Below, piece by piece: positions 16,383-25,535 of a stretch of 58,728 nucleotides of DNA. Under the pieces are notes generated by a model. The model saw nothing but the letters and a program-made list of their open reading frames with translations. It did no database searches and was not told where the DNA came from. The DNA is from an uncultured Bacilli bacterium (lineage in GTDB: Bacteria; Bacillota_I; Bacilli_A; RF39; UBA660): the NCBI GenBank assembly GCA_944371325.1, contig CALVXO010000008.1, forward strand, positions 1-58,728. Direction: 5' to 3'. The translations under genes and the position numbers were made by a program. Each line of letters begins with the position of its first letter. The stretch's first letter is position 1.

Positions 16383-16426
16383 GTATATTATTTAATATAT
16401 TGTTTAAACTAACTTTGAGGTGAACA

Positions 16427-16939
16427 ATGAAAACAGGAGTTATAAGAAGAATCGATGAGTTAGGAAGAATAGTAATACCTAAAGAAATAAGAAGAAGTTT
16501 AAGAATTAAAGAAGGAGAAAGTTTAGAAATATTAGTTGATAATGAAAATATTATTTTAAAAAAATATTCTTTAATTAAAAATTTAAATGACTTTGCTCAA
16601 AATATAACTGATTCGATTAAATCTTTTATTAAAAACAGTGTCTTAATATGTGATACTGATAGTATAATTGCAGTATCTGGTGATTTAAAAAAGCAATTAT
16701 TAAATAAAAAAATAGGTAGTGATTTAGAAGTTAAATTAAATAGAAGAGAAGAAATGTTAGAAAAACATAAAAAAACAATTAAAATAAGTGATGAATTAGA
16801 ATGTTGCTATGCAGTAAGTCCTATTATTGTTAATAGTGATGTTATTGGATTAGTAATGATTTTAGGTGATGATGTTGATGAAACCGATTTAAAATTAGCG
16901 CAAATAGCAGCCAAATTTTTAACTAATCATTTAGAATAA
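16427..16939 (+). CDS. spoVT: Stage V sporulation protein T
   Basis: 170 aa. The N-terminal swapped-hairpin AbrB domain (MKTGVIRRIDELGRIVIPKE, then RRSLRIKEGESLEI) is followed by a GAF-like domain ending in the AAKFL region. SpoVT tunes sigma-G genes in the forespore. GAGGTGA precedes the ATG. In Bacillus it follows mfd; here the DGR and toxin island separates them. Confidence 0.93.
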   Translation: MKTGVIRRIDELGRIVIPKEIRRSLRIKEGESLEILVDNENIILKKYSLIKNLNDFAQNITDSIKSFIKNSVLICDTDSIIAVSGDLKKQLLNKKIGSDLEVKLNRREEMLEKHKKTIKISDELECCYAVSPIIVNSDVIGLVMILGDDVDETDLKLAQIAAKFLTNHLE

Positions 16940-17037
16940 ATGTAAAAATTGCGTAAAATGTCGTTATTTGAATATTAAAAATATTGTTATATAACAAATA
17001 TCTATGATATAGTATTAACATAGAAGGGAATAGTACT

Positions 17038-17205
17038 ATGGAACAAAAATTAACTGATTTAGCGCCGTTAGCATTGTTGTTTATTCCAGTTGTAATAGCT
17101 TTAATAGGAGTTATAATTAGCTTTAATATTGTAGATTTTGTTTATTTAGTATTAGTAGGAATTTTATTTTTAAAATATTTTATAGTAACAAGAAAACAAA
17201 ATTAA
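17038..17205 (+). CDS. Small hydrophobic protein, 55 aa
   Basis: ATG 17038 follows GAAGGGA and the frame stays open for 55 codons to TAA. The product starts MEQKLTDLAP and has two hydrophobic stretches (about residues 11-28 and 31-49) split by a short SFNIVDF turn, ending in TRKQN. It fills the 290-bp gap between spoVT and tatD. No family recognised. Confidence 0.55.
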   Translation: MEQKLTDLAPLALLFIPVVIALIGVIISFNIVDFVYLVLVGILFLKYFIVTRKQN

Positions 17206-17230
17206 TTTTTGTTTTTTTTAGGAGGTTTTT

Positions 17231-17950
17231 ATGGTTGATACACATTGTCATATAACAAGTGAATATTATGATAATATTGATGAAGTTATAAATAAAATGA
17301 AGGATAATATAATTATAGTAAGTGGTACTAATAAAGAAGATATAAAAGAAGTAATTAATTTATGTAATTATGAAAATGTTTATGGAACTATTGGTATATA
17401 TCCAACTGAAGAATTAGATTTAAATATAATAGAGGAAAATATTAATAATAAAAAAATAGTAGGTATAGGTGAAATAGGATTAGATTATCATTTAGAACAT
17501 AATAAAGAAGAACAAAAAGATAAATTCATAAAACAATTAGATTTAGCTAGAAAATATCATAAATGTGTTGTTATACATACAAGAGAAGCTATACAAGATA
17601 CATATGATATATTAAAACATTATAAGGATTTAAAGAAAGTTATTCATTGTTATAGTGGTAGTTTAGAAATGGCTAAAGAATTCATTAAAATAGGTTGTAG
17701 ATTAGGTATTGGTGGGGTGTTAACGTTTAAAAATAGTAAGTTAAAAGATGTTATTAAAGAAATAGATCTAAAATTTTTATTATTAGAAACTGATAGTCCT
17801 TTTTTAACACCAGAGCCATATAGAGGCACTAAAAATGAACCTTATAATGTAATATATGTGGCTAAAAAAATAGCAGAAATTAAAAATATTTCTTTAGAAG
17901 AAGTACTAGATGTAACTACTTCTAATGCTAAGGATCAATTTGACTTATAG
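17231..17950 (+). CDS. tatD: TatD family deoxyribonuclease
   Basis: 239 aa amidohydrolase-fold metal-dependent DNase. Metal-binding motifs: VDTHCHI at the start, GEIGLDYH, VVIHTREA, HCYSG and ETDSPFLTPEP. AGGAGG precedes the ATG. The tatD-yabE-(rnmV)-ksgA order of Bacillus is kept, but no rnmV is seen before rsmA here. Confidence 0.93.
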   Translation: MVDTHCHITSEYYDNIDEVINKMKDNIIIVSGTNKEDIKEVINLCNYENVYGTIGIYPTEELDLNIIEENINNKKIVGIGEIGLDYHLEHNKEEQKDKFIKQLDLARKYHKCVVIHTREAIQDTYDILKHYKDLKKVIHCYSGSLEMAKEFIKIGCRLGIGGVLTFKNSKLKDVIKEIDLKFLLLETDSPFLTPEPYRGTKNEPYNVIYVAKKIAEIKNISLEEVLDVTTSNAKDQFDL

Positions 17951-17994
17951 TTTGATTTATGATACACTTAAATTATGGATAGTAGAGGTGAACC

Positions 17995-18699
17995 ATGAAT
18001 TTTTATTTACTAAGTTTATTTGGTAAATGGGTGAGTTTGGGATTACTTTCAATTGTATCTTTATTTGGTTTTGAAGTAAATGAAACAAAAAAAGAAGTAA
18101 ATAATGATAATATTAATAAAAATGTTAATGTTGTTTCTAAAGTTATAGAATATGAAACAATTAAAACTTATGATAGTTCTATTCCTAGTAATATAACTAA
18201 TGTTTTAGTTGAAGGTAAAAATGGATTAGTAGTAGTTGGTACTAATAACGAAGAAATAGTTTTAGAGGAAGTAATTAATGAAGAAGTAGTTATAGGAACA
18301 GGAAAAAATGGGCAATATACTGGTGTTATGACAGGATACGGACCAGATTGTAGTACTTGTTCTGGAGTAGGAAATGTTTCTTGTAAAACAGAAGATAAGA
18401 AAAAATTTAATTTAATTAAAGATGGAGTTTATTATAACGATGATGAATTTGGTGATGTAAGGGTATTAGCAGCAGCTTTATCAGAATTTCCTTGTGGAAC
18501 TATAATTGAAGTTAAAGGTTCTAATTTAGGTGATTTTATGGGTATTGTAATGGATACTGGATATACAATGAGAGAACAATTAAAAGATGGAATTTATCAT
18601 TTTGATGTAGCTTATCAAACAGAGAAAGATGAAAAAATTAAACTTGCTACTAATATGAGTGGTAATGTGGAATTTAATGTTCAAAGATGGGGTTGGTAA
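17995..18699 (+). CDS. Secreted 3D-domain protein (YabE-like)
   Basis: 234 aa. An N-terminal hydrophobic segment (residues about 4-23) acts as signal or anchor. A short variable region has G5/DUF348-like strands (VIEYETIKTYDSSIPSN). The C-terminal 3D domain follows, with VMTGYGPDCSTCSG, VRVLAAALSEFPCGTIIEV and GIVMDTG, whose Asp residues give the domain its name. YabE-type proteins are cell-wall hydrolases of the double-psi barrel type. The position between tatD and rsmA supports this. Confidence 0.8.
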   Translation: MNFYLLSLFGKWVSLGLLSIVSLFGFEVNETKKEVNNDNINKNVNVVSKVIEYETIKTYDSSIPSNITNVLVEGKNGLVVVGTNNEEIVLEEVINEEVVIGTGKNGQYTGVMTGYGPDCSTCSGVGNVSCKTEDKKKFNLIKDGVYYNDDEFGDVRVLAAALSEFPCGTIIEVKGSNLGDFMGIVMDTGYTMREQLKDGIYHFDVAYQTEKDEKIKLATNMSGNVEFNVQRWGW

Positions 18700-18712
18700 C
18701 CATCTTTTTATT
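18684..18712 (+). terminator. Intrinsic terminator after the 3D-domain gene
   Basis: AAGATGG pairs with CCATCTT across the stop codon and is followed by a T-rich stretch. Confidence 0.75.
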
Positions 18713-18772
18713 TTATAAAAAAAATGATATAATTTATTTAGAATTATTTAAATAATTTAAAAGGAGCAAAAT

Positions 18773-19597
18773 ATGGAATATTCACCTAAAAAAATAAAAG
18801 AAATGATGGAATTAAATGATTTTAATTTTAAAAAGAAATTTGGTCAAAATTTTATAATTGATGAAAATATTATTGATTCTATTATAAATAAGGCTAATAT
18901 TGATAAAAATACGTTAGTAATAGAAATAGGCCCAGGAGCAGGATCATTAACTTATAAATTGGCTTTAAATGCTAAAAATGTTATATGTTATGAAATAGAT
19001 ACAACACTAAAAGAAATACTAGATAGTAACTTAAAAGAACTAGATAATGTTGATATAATTTATAATGATTTTTTAAAGCAAGATATTAAAGAAGATATAA
19101 AAAAATATAATTATGATAAATTATATGTAGTAGCTAATCTACCATATTACATAACTACACCTATTTTAATTAAAATAATCGAAGATAATATTGATGTTGA
19201 TAAAATAGTAGTAATGGTTCAAAAAGAGGTTGGAGATAGATTTAAGGCTAAACCTAATAGTAAGGATTATAGTTCTTTATCTGTTTATTTAAATTTTTAT
19301 TTTGATGTGAAAAAAGTTTTAGACGTTAGTAGAAATGTGTTTATGCCAAAGCCTAATGTTGATAGTATTGTGGTTGAATTTAGTAAAAAATCAAGAATTA
19401 ATTTAAAAAACGATCAATTATTTTTTAAATTAGTTAGAGATTCATTTAAACAGAAAAGAAAAAATTTGAGAAATAATTTAAAAGATTATGATTTAGAAAA
19501 AATAAATAAAATATTGAATAAATATAATTTTGATTTGACTGTACGAGCAGAACAATTGGACATTAATATATTCATTGATATCGCTAATAATTTATAG
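18773..19597 (+). CDS. rsmA: 16S rRNA A1518/A1519 dimethyltransferase
   Basis: 274 aa. Motifs: KKKFGQNFIIDENI, the SAM loop IEIGPGAGSLT, the NLPYYITTP catalytic motif and VMVQKEVGDR. It dimethylates two adenines in helix 45 of 16S rRNA; its loss gives kasugamycin resistance. AAGGAG precedes the ATG. Confidence 0.95.
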   Translation: MEYSPKKIKEMMELNDFNFKKKFGQNFIIDENIIDSIINKANIDKNTLVIEIGPGAGSLTYKLALNAKNVICYEIDTTLKEILDSNLKELDNVDIIYNDFLKQDIKEDIKKYNYDKLYVVANLPYYITTPILIKIIEDNIDVDKIVVMVQKEVGDRFKAKPNSKDYSSLSVYLNFYFDVKKVLDVSRNVFMPKPNVDSIVVEFSKKSRINLKNDQLFFKLVRDSFKQKRKNLRNNLKDYDLEKINKILNKYNFDLTVRAEQLDINIFIDIANNL

Positions 19598-19685
19598 AAA
19601 ATTGCAAAAAAAATGCAATTTTTTTTAAAATCATACAAGAAATCACTATACCTTTGGCTAATAAAACTAATAGGAGGTGATTTAA

Positions 19686-20398
19686 ATAAAAAAGTTTTAT
19701 ACTGCAAAGCATGAACCTATTTTTATGTATGCTGCTGTTAAAAAAGAATTCTTAATAGTTATTTTAGAGCCTATTCTAGATAAAAAAATTGGCAATTTAC
19801 AAATACTAAATCCAAATTTAATTCAAAATCATTATAAAATACATGGTCAAAGATTAGATTTATTAGTAAAAACAAAAGATGAAATAATCAATGTTGAATT
19901 AAATACAAATTATAGCGAAGAAATAAAAATAAGAAATCTTCATTATGTTTTTAAGTTGGCAAGTGAAAATACGGAAAGAGGAAATAAATACAAAGTATGT
20001 TATCCGATAATTCAAGTAAATTAAATTTTTATAATAGTAAACACACAAAAAGTATTTATACATTATATGATAAGATAAATAAAATAGAGTTAACTGATTA
20101 TATAAAAATATATAATGTAGATATAGACAAATACATAAAAAACTATTATAATAATGATAAGAAGTTTACCAAGGGTGAAGAAGAACAAAAACAATATGAA
20201 GAAGTAATGTATGAAAAAGGACTTAATCAAGGAATTGTTCAAGGTGTTCTTCAGGGAAAACAACAAGGTTTATCAGAAGGAATTGAAAAAAATAAAATTG
20301 ATACTGCTAAGAAAATGTTAGAATTAAATATGGATTTAGAAACAATATCAAAAGTAACAGGTTTATCTATTGATCAAATTGAAAGTTTAAGAAATTAA
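19686..20398 (+). pseudogene. Rpn/PDDEXK_2 family nuclease-transposase, broken
   Basis: AGGAGGTGAT is followed by a frame starting at ATA (IKKFYTAKHEPIFM) where the family has an ATG (MKK.YTAKHD..FK), so the start codon seems lost. The frame runs through GQRLDLLVKTKDEIINVELN (the D..E.N nuclease core) to a stop at 20024. The protein then continues one base out of frame (LNFYNSKHTKSIYTLYDK) to the usual C-terminal GxxQG-rich helix and RN end at 20398. One missing T near 20022 explains the break. The family is related to recombination-promoting nucleases. Confidence 0.75.
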
Positions 20399-20434
20399 AC
20401 TTTTTTTTATTAATATAATTAATTAGGTGATAAA

Positions 20435-21709
20435 ATGCTAAAAATAATTGATAGTATTTTATGGGCAATTGCGACAGTACTAATGGTATATTCAGGTATA
20501 TATTTTACCTATAAATTGAAACTAGTCCAATTTAACTTTAAAGAAATGTTTAAAAACATAATAAAAAAGGAAAATAATTCAATTTCTCCTTTTGAATCTT
20601 TAATGATGGTATTAGGTGGTAGAATCGGCGTTGGAAGTATTGCAGGTATTGCTTTAGCTATTTATTTAGGTGGATTAGGTTCAATTTTTTGGATGTGGAT
20701 AATAGGTTTTATATCTGCTGCTAATAGTTTTGCAGAAACTACTTTAGGTGTTAAATATCAAGAAAAAGATAATAATTTATATAAAGGTGGTCCAAGTTAT
20801 TACATTAAAAATGGTTTAAATAATAAAAAATTAGGTAAATTATATGCTTTAATCATTGTTATTAGTCAAGTATTTGGTTTCTTAAGTATTCAAGCTAATA
20901 CAATAACTAATTCTATAAATATTAATCCTATTATAAGTGGTTTAATAATAACTTTTATTTCATTTATTATCATAAACAAAAGTACTAAGCAATTATTTAA
21001 AATATCTTCTAAATTAGTGCCTATTATGACATTAATATATATAATAGCTTCAATATTTATAATAATAAATAATATTAATCAAATTCCTAATTTATTTAAA
21101 AGTATAATAATTGAATCTTTCAACATTAAATCATTAGGATTTGGAGTGTTGTCATCTTTTATAGTAGGTATTCAAAGAGGAATATTTTCTAATGAAGCCG
21201 GCTTAGGAACTGGCGCTATTGCTGCTTCAACTGTTAAAACACAATTTCCCGCAAATCAAGGTTTTGTTCAAATATTAGGTATATATATAACAACTTTTTT
21301 AGTTTGTACCGCAACTGCTTTAGTTATTTTGACTAGTGATATAAATTTCCTAGGAAATAATTTAAATGGTATTGAAATAACGCAAAATGCATTTATTTAT
21401 CATTTGGGAAATATAGGAAATTTAATAGTTGTAATATCAATAATTTTATTTGCTTTTTCAACTATTCTAGCTGGATTTTATGATGCGGAATCTAATTTAA
21501 AATACTTAACAAGTAAAACAAATTATTTAAAAGTAGTTATATGTATTGTTTTATTTATAAGTTCAATTATACCTGCAAAAACAATTTGGCAAATAGTAAA
21601 TATACTAACATCTTTACTAGCTATTATAAATATATATGCATTAATTAAATTAAAGAAAGATGTTATATTTGAATTGAGAAGATATAAGGAATGTGGTAAA
21701 ATGAAATAG
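20435..21709 (+). CDS. Alanine/glycine:cation symporter (AGCS family)
   Basis: 424 aa polytopic membrane protein. Signatures: GGRIGVGSIAGIALAIYLGG, FWMWIIGFISAANSFAETTLGVKY, YKGGPSYYIKNGL and the AGCS hallmark NEAGLGTGAIAAST. It takes up small neutral amino acids with Na+ or H+. GGTGATAAAATG forms the start. Substrate is not determinable from sequence. Confidence 0.9.
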   Translation: MLKIIDSILWAIATVLMVYSGIYFTYKLKLVQFNFKEMFKNIIKKENNSISPFESLMMVLGGRIGVGSIAGIALAIYLGGLGSIFWMWIIGFISAANSFAETTLGVKYQEKDNNLYKGGPSYYIKNGLNNKKLGKLYALIIVISQVFGFLSIQANTITNSININPIISGLIITFISFIIINKSTKQLFKISSKLVPIMTLIYIIASIFIIINNINQIPNLFKSIIIESFNIKSLGFGVLSSFIVGIQRGIFSNEAGLGTGAIAASTVKTQFPANQGFVQILGIYITTFLVCTATALVILTSDINFLGNNLNGIEITQNAFIYHLGNIGNLIVVISIILFAFSTILAGFYDAESNLKYLTSKTNYLKVVICIVLFISSIIPAKTIWQIVNILTSLLAIINIYALIKLKKDVIFELRRYKECGKMK

Positions 21710-21718
21710 GTGTTAGTT

Positions 21719-22375
21719 ATGATTAATAAAAATTGGGATATAGTTTTAAAAGATGAATTTAAAAAAGACTATTTTAAAAAACTAGGTATTTTTGTAAAAA
21801 ATGAATATAAAACTAAAATATGTTATCCACAGTATAAAGATATTTTTAATGCTCTAAGATATACAGATTATGATGAAGTAAAAGTAGTTATATTAGGTCA
21901 AGATCCTTATCATGGAGAAAATGAAGCTCATGGATTATCATTTTCAGTTAGAGATGATGTTAAAAGACCACCATCTTTAAATAATATTTTTAAAGAATTA
22001 GAAAGTGATTTAGGTATTAGAAAAACAAATAATGATTTAACTAATTGGGCTAAACAAGGAGTATTATTATTAAATAGTATTATGAGTGTTGTAAAGGATA
22101 CTCCTTTATCTCATAAAGAAAAAGGATGGGAAATATTTACAGATAATATTATAAAAAAATTAAATGAAAGAGATAAGCCAATTGTTTTTATTTTATGGGG
22201 CGGATATGCTAGAAGTAAGAAAAAATTAATAACTAATAAAAATCATTATATTGTAGAATCTGTTCATCCTTCACCATTATCAGCTTACAATGGATTTTTT
22301 GGTAGTAAACCATTTTCTAAAACAAATAATTTTTTAATAAGTAAAAATATTACCCCAATTGATTGGAGTAAGTAG
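21719..22375 (+). CDS. ung: Uracil-DNA glycosylase
   Basis: 218 aa, family 1 UDG. It has the water-activating motif GQDPYHGENEAHGLSFSV (Asp and His), LLLNSIMSV and the DNA-minor-groove loop HPSPLSAYNGFFG. It removes uracil from DNA. ATG 21719 follows AGGTG, overlapping the end of the symporter operon. Confidence 0.96.
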   Translation: MINKNWDIVLKDEFKKDYFKKLGIFVKNEYKTKICYPQYKDIFNALRYTDYDEVKVVILGQDPYHGENEAHGLSFSVRDDVKRPPSLNNIFKELESDLGIRKTNNDLTNWAKQGVLLLNSIMSVVKDTPLSHKEKGWEIFTDNIIKKLNERDKPIVFILWGGYARSKKKLITNKNHYIVESVHPSPLSAYNGFFGSKPFSKTNNFLISKNITPIDWSK

Positions 22376-22421
22376 TATAAAAAATTCTTTTACAAATATA
22401 TTTTTGTAGGAGGATTTTTTT

Positions 22422-22940
22422 ATGTTAGTAATTATTATTGCAATAAGTCTTAGTATGGATGCTTTTTCTTTAGCTTTGGCGTATGGTACTTTAAATTTAA
22501 ATAAAAAAGACATTTATAAATTGTCTAGTGTAGTAGGTATTTATCATTTTATAATGCCTTTATTAGGATTATTTTTAGGTAATATTATATTAAAATATGT
22601 AAGTAATCCTAATATAATTGTATTTTTAATTTTGTTTTTTATTGGTATTGAAATGATATATGAAACTTTTAAAGAAGAAGATATTAAAAATATTGTCAGT
22701 TTTAAACAAATATTATTATTTGGTTTAGCTGTAAGTATTGATAGTTTTTCAGTAGGTATTGGTTTAAATGTAATTAGTAAAAATTATATATATTGTGCAA
22801 CTATATTTTCTTTATTTAGTTTATCTTTTACATATTTAGGCTTGATGCTTGGTAAAAAAATAAATAATATTATAGGTAAAACTTCTACTATAATAGGAGG
22901 AATAGTTTTAATTATAATAGCATTTTTATATTTATTTTAA
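22422..22940 (+). CDS. MntP/YtaF family membrane protein
   Basis: 172 aa with about six hydrophobic helices. The two inverted halves each start with the family acidic motif: SLSMDAFSLALAYG and AVSIDSFSVGIGL. This is the layout of MntP Mn2+ exporters and of the sporulation membrane protein YtaF. I saw no yybP-ykoY riboswitch upstream, so an Mn2+ role is less certain. AGGAGG precedes the ATG. Confidence 0.75.
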   Translation: MLVIIIAISLSMDAFSLALAYGTLNLNKKDIYKLSSVVGIYHFIMPLLGLFLGNIILKYVSNPNIIVFLILFFIGIEMIYETFKEEDIKNIVSFKQILLFGLAVSIDSFSVGIGLNVISKNYIYCATIFSLFSLSFTYLGLMLGKKINNIIGKTSTIIGGIVLIIIAFLYLF

Positions 22941-22941
22941 A

Positions 22942-23235
22942 CTATTTTATTTTAGATGTTTCTTCTATATTTTTATTTGCCAAGTAATTTAATTTTATTT
23001 GCATAATTTCAATAGGAACACCATATAAATCAGCTAAATACTGAATTTTTAATTGATCATTTTTAACATCTTTAATTCCGCCCATTAAGTCTATATATCT
23101 ATTGATACTTTCAGTTGGAATTAAAAGGTGCATTGCGAATTCACATGCTTCTACTTCTTGTTTTTCATCTTTGGTTAATTCTTTTTTTATTCCAAAATTA
23201 TATTCGATCCATATTTTAAAACTGTTTTTTGTCAT
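22942..23235 (-). CDS. ImmA/IrrE-like C-terminal domain protein, lacking the metalloprotease motif
   Basis: 97 aa. EACEFAMHLLIPTESI and IQYLADLYGVPIEIMQIKLNYL correspond to the part of ImmA/IrrE peptidases just after the HExxH zinc site (E.eAn.FA..LLmP). No HExxH is present, and the start (MTKNSFKIW after AAGGGAG) looks native rather than truncated by a visible lesion. It is either a reduced, non-catalytic relative or a remnant. Confidence 0.6.
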   Translation of the reverse strand: MTKNSFKIWIEYNFGIKKELTKDEKQEVEACEFAMHLLIPTESINRYIDLMGGIKDVKNDQLKIQYLADLYGVPIEIMQIKLNYLANKNIEETSKIK

Positions 23236-23340
23236 AAATTTCTCCCTTCAATTTAGATATTATAACACATTTTTGACATACAAAATATCAAAATCCTTGA
23301 TTTTATAATAAAAAGTATATATAATTAAATTGGTGATAGA

Positions 23341-24192
23341 ATGTTAGTAAATATGAAAGATATGCTTAATAAAGCAGATAGTGGTAAATATGCTGTGCCA
23401 CATTTTAATATAAATAACCTAGAATGGACAAGATTTATACTAGAAAAATGTCAAGAATTAAATAGTCCTGTTATTTTAGGTGTAAGTGAAGGTGCTACTA
23501 AATATATGGGTGGTTATAAAACAGTATCTAATTTAGTTAGATCTTTAATTAGTGATTTAAATATAACAATTCCTGTAGCACTACATTTAGATCATGGAAG
23601 CAGTTATGAAAGTTGTGTTAAAGCAATTGATAATGGATTTACTTCTGTTATGATTGACGCTTCAAAATATAGCTTGGAAGAAAATATAAAAATAACTAAA
23701 CAAGTTGTTTTATATGCTAAAGATAAAAATGTAACTGTTGAAGCTGAAATCGGAGCTGTTGGTGGTGAAGAAGATGGTGTTGCTGATGAACTTGCATATG
23801 CTAAAGTAGAAGATGCAGTTAAATTAGTTAAAGATACAAATATTGATTTTCTAGCCCCAGCTTTAGGTAGTGTTCATGGATTATATAAAGGTGAACCTAA
23901 ATTAGACTTTGAAAGAATGATTAAAATTCATGATTTGGTTAAATTACCTTTAGTATTACATGGTGGTTCAGGTATTCCAGATGAATTAATAAAGAAAGCG
24001 ATAAGTTGTGGTATTACAAAAGTAAATATTAATACGGAGTTACAAATTGCTTGGTCTAAAGCAGTAAGAGTTTATTTAAATGAAAATAAAGAAGTATATG
24101 ATCCACGTAAAGTAATTAAAAGTGGTGAAAATGCTATGAAAGATATGATTAAAGAAAAAATAATTTTATTTGGAAGTAATGGCAAAGCCTAA
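23341..24192 (+). CDS. fba: Class II fructose-1,6-bisphosphate aldolase
   Basis: 283 aa. Zn-binding motifs LHLDHGSSYESC, VEAEIGAVGGEEDG and LHGGSGIPDE, plus VNINTELQ. A glycolytic enzyme. GGTGATAGA precedes the ATG. It is followed by murA, matching the Bacillus fbaA...murAB region; no transaldolase gene is present between them. Confidence 0.95.
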   Translation: MLVNMKDMLNKADSGKYAVPHFNINNLEWTRFILEKCQELNSPVILGVSEGATKYMGGYKTVSNLVRSLISDLNITIPVALHLDHGSSYESCVKAIDNGFTSVMIDASKYSLEENIKITKQVVLYAKDKNVTVEAEIGAVGGEEDGVADELAYAKVEDAVKLVKDTNIDFLAPALGSVHGLYKGEPKLDFERMIKIHDLVKLPLVLHGGSGIPDELIKKAISCGITKVNINTELQIAWSKAVRVYLNENKEVYDPRKVIKSGENAMKDMIKEKIILFGSNGKA

Positions 24193-24223
24193 TTAATTAC
24201 ATACAAATATAGTGGAGGAAGTT

Positions 24224-25477
24224 ATGAAAAAAATAAAGATAAATGGAGGAAAAGAATTAAAAGGGTCAATTAAAATAAGTGGTGCTAAAAATAGTGCAGT
24301 TGCTTTAGTACCAGCTTCTCTTTTGTCAGATGGTGTTGTAACAATAGATAATATACCGAATATTTCCGATATCGATGCTTTAAATGAAATATTAGAATAT
24401 TTAGGTGCTAAGGTAACTAGAGAAAAAGATAAAATGATTATTGATCAAAAAAATTTAGAGAATAAAGAAATACCTGAATCAAAAGCAAAAAAATTAAGGG
24501 CTTCTTATTATTTTATGGGAGCTTTACTTGGAAAATATAAAAGAGTTGAAATATATTTTCCAGGTGGTTGTTCAATTGGTGCAAGACCAATTAATTTACA
24601 CCTAAAAGGGTTTGAAGCTTTAGGCGCTAATGTAATAGAAAATGGAAATAAATATATAATTGAAGCAGAAGAATTAAAAGGTAATAATATTTATTTAGAT
24701 GTACCTAGCGTTGGTGCTACGGTTAATATTATGTTAGCCGCTGTAAAAGCTAAAGGATTAACTATTATTGAAAACGCTGCAAAAGAACCTGAAATAGTAA
24801 ATGTGGCAACATTTTTAAACAATATGGGAGCTAAAATAACTGGTGCCGGAACAAGTGAAATACGTATTAAAGGAGTAAATAAATTAGGTAATGGATTTAC
24901 AGAAGTAATACCTGATAGAATTGAAGCAGGTACTTATGTTATAGCTGGAGCACTATTAGGTAATAACTTAAAGATAGAAAATATAATTCCAGATCATATT
25001 GAATCTTTAACATTAAAATTAAAAGAAATGAATGTTCCTCTTGAAATTCATGATGATTATTTAATTATTTCTAAAACAGACAAAATGAAAAAAGTTAATA
25101 TAAAAACTCAAGGATATCCTGGTTTTCCTACAGATTTACAACAACCAATGACTACTTTATTAGTTGGTTGTAATGGTACTTCAACATTAGAAGAAACTAT
25201 ATATGAAAACAGATTTCAAAATGTTCCTTTCTTAAATGAAATGGGAGCAGATATTATTATTGATAAAAGAAAAATTCATATAAATGGCCCTAAACAATTA
25301 GTTGGAAAAGAAGTAATAGCAACCGATTTAAGAGCTGGAGCATGTTTAGTGTTAGCAGGTCTTAAAGCAAGTGGAACAACTGTTATTAAAGATGTTGAAC
25401 ATATTTTAAGAGGTTATGAAAATATTATAGAAAAACTAAAAAATGTTGGAGCAGATATTGTTTTAGTTGATGAATAA
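24224..25477 (+). CDS. murA: UDP-N-acetylglucosamine 1-carboxyvinyltransferase
   Basis: 417 aa. First committed step of peptidoglycan precursor synthesis. GAKNSAVALVPASLL, the fosfomycin-target Cys in PGGCSIGARP and ATDLRAGA are present. ATG 24224 follows GTGGAGGA. Confidence 0.95.
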   Translation: MKKIKINGGKELKGSIKISGAKNSAVALVPASLLSDGVVTIDNIPNISDIDALNEILEYLGAKVTREKDKMIIDQKNLENKEIPESKAKKLRASYYFMGALLGKYKRVEIYFPGGCSIGARPINLHLKGFEALGANVIENGNKYIIEAEELKGNNIYLDVPSVGATVNIMLAAVKAKGLTIIENAAKEPEIVNVATFLNNMGAKITGAGTSEIRIKGVNKLGNGFTEVIPDRIEAGTYVIAGALLGNNLKIENIIPDHIESLTLKLKEMNVPLEIHDDYLIISKTDKMKKVNIKTQGYPGFPTDLQQPMTTLLVGCNGTSTLEETIYENRFQNVPFLNEMGADIIIDKRKIHINGPKQLVGKEVIATDLRAGACLVLAGLKASGTTVIKDVEHILRGYENIIEKLKNVGADIVLVDE

Positions 25478-25501
25478 TTTAGTTAATAAATAATATAATT
25501 A

Positions 25502-25523
25502 AGTAGAGTAATCTACTTTTTTT
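25502..25523 (+). terminator. Intrinsic terminator after murA
   Basis: AGTAGA/TCTACT with a GTAA loop, then seven T, leading into the AGGAGG of the next gene. Confidence 0.7.
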
Positions 25524-25535
25524 AGGAGGAAATTT

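Noticed and set aside
22376-22421. yybP-ykoY manganese riboswitch before the MntP-like gene
   Set aside because: The gap is only 46 bp and lacks the conserved motif.
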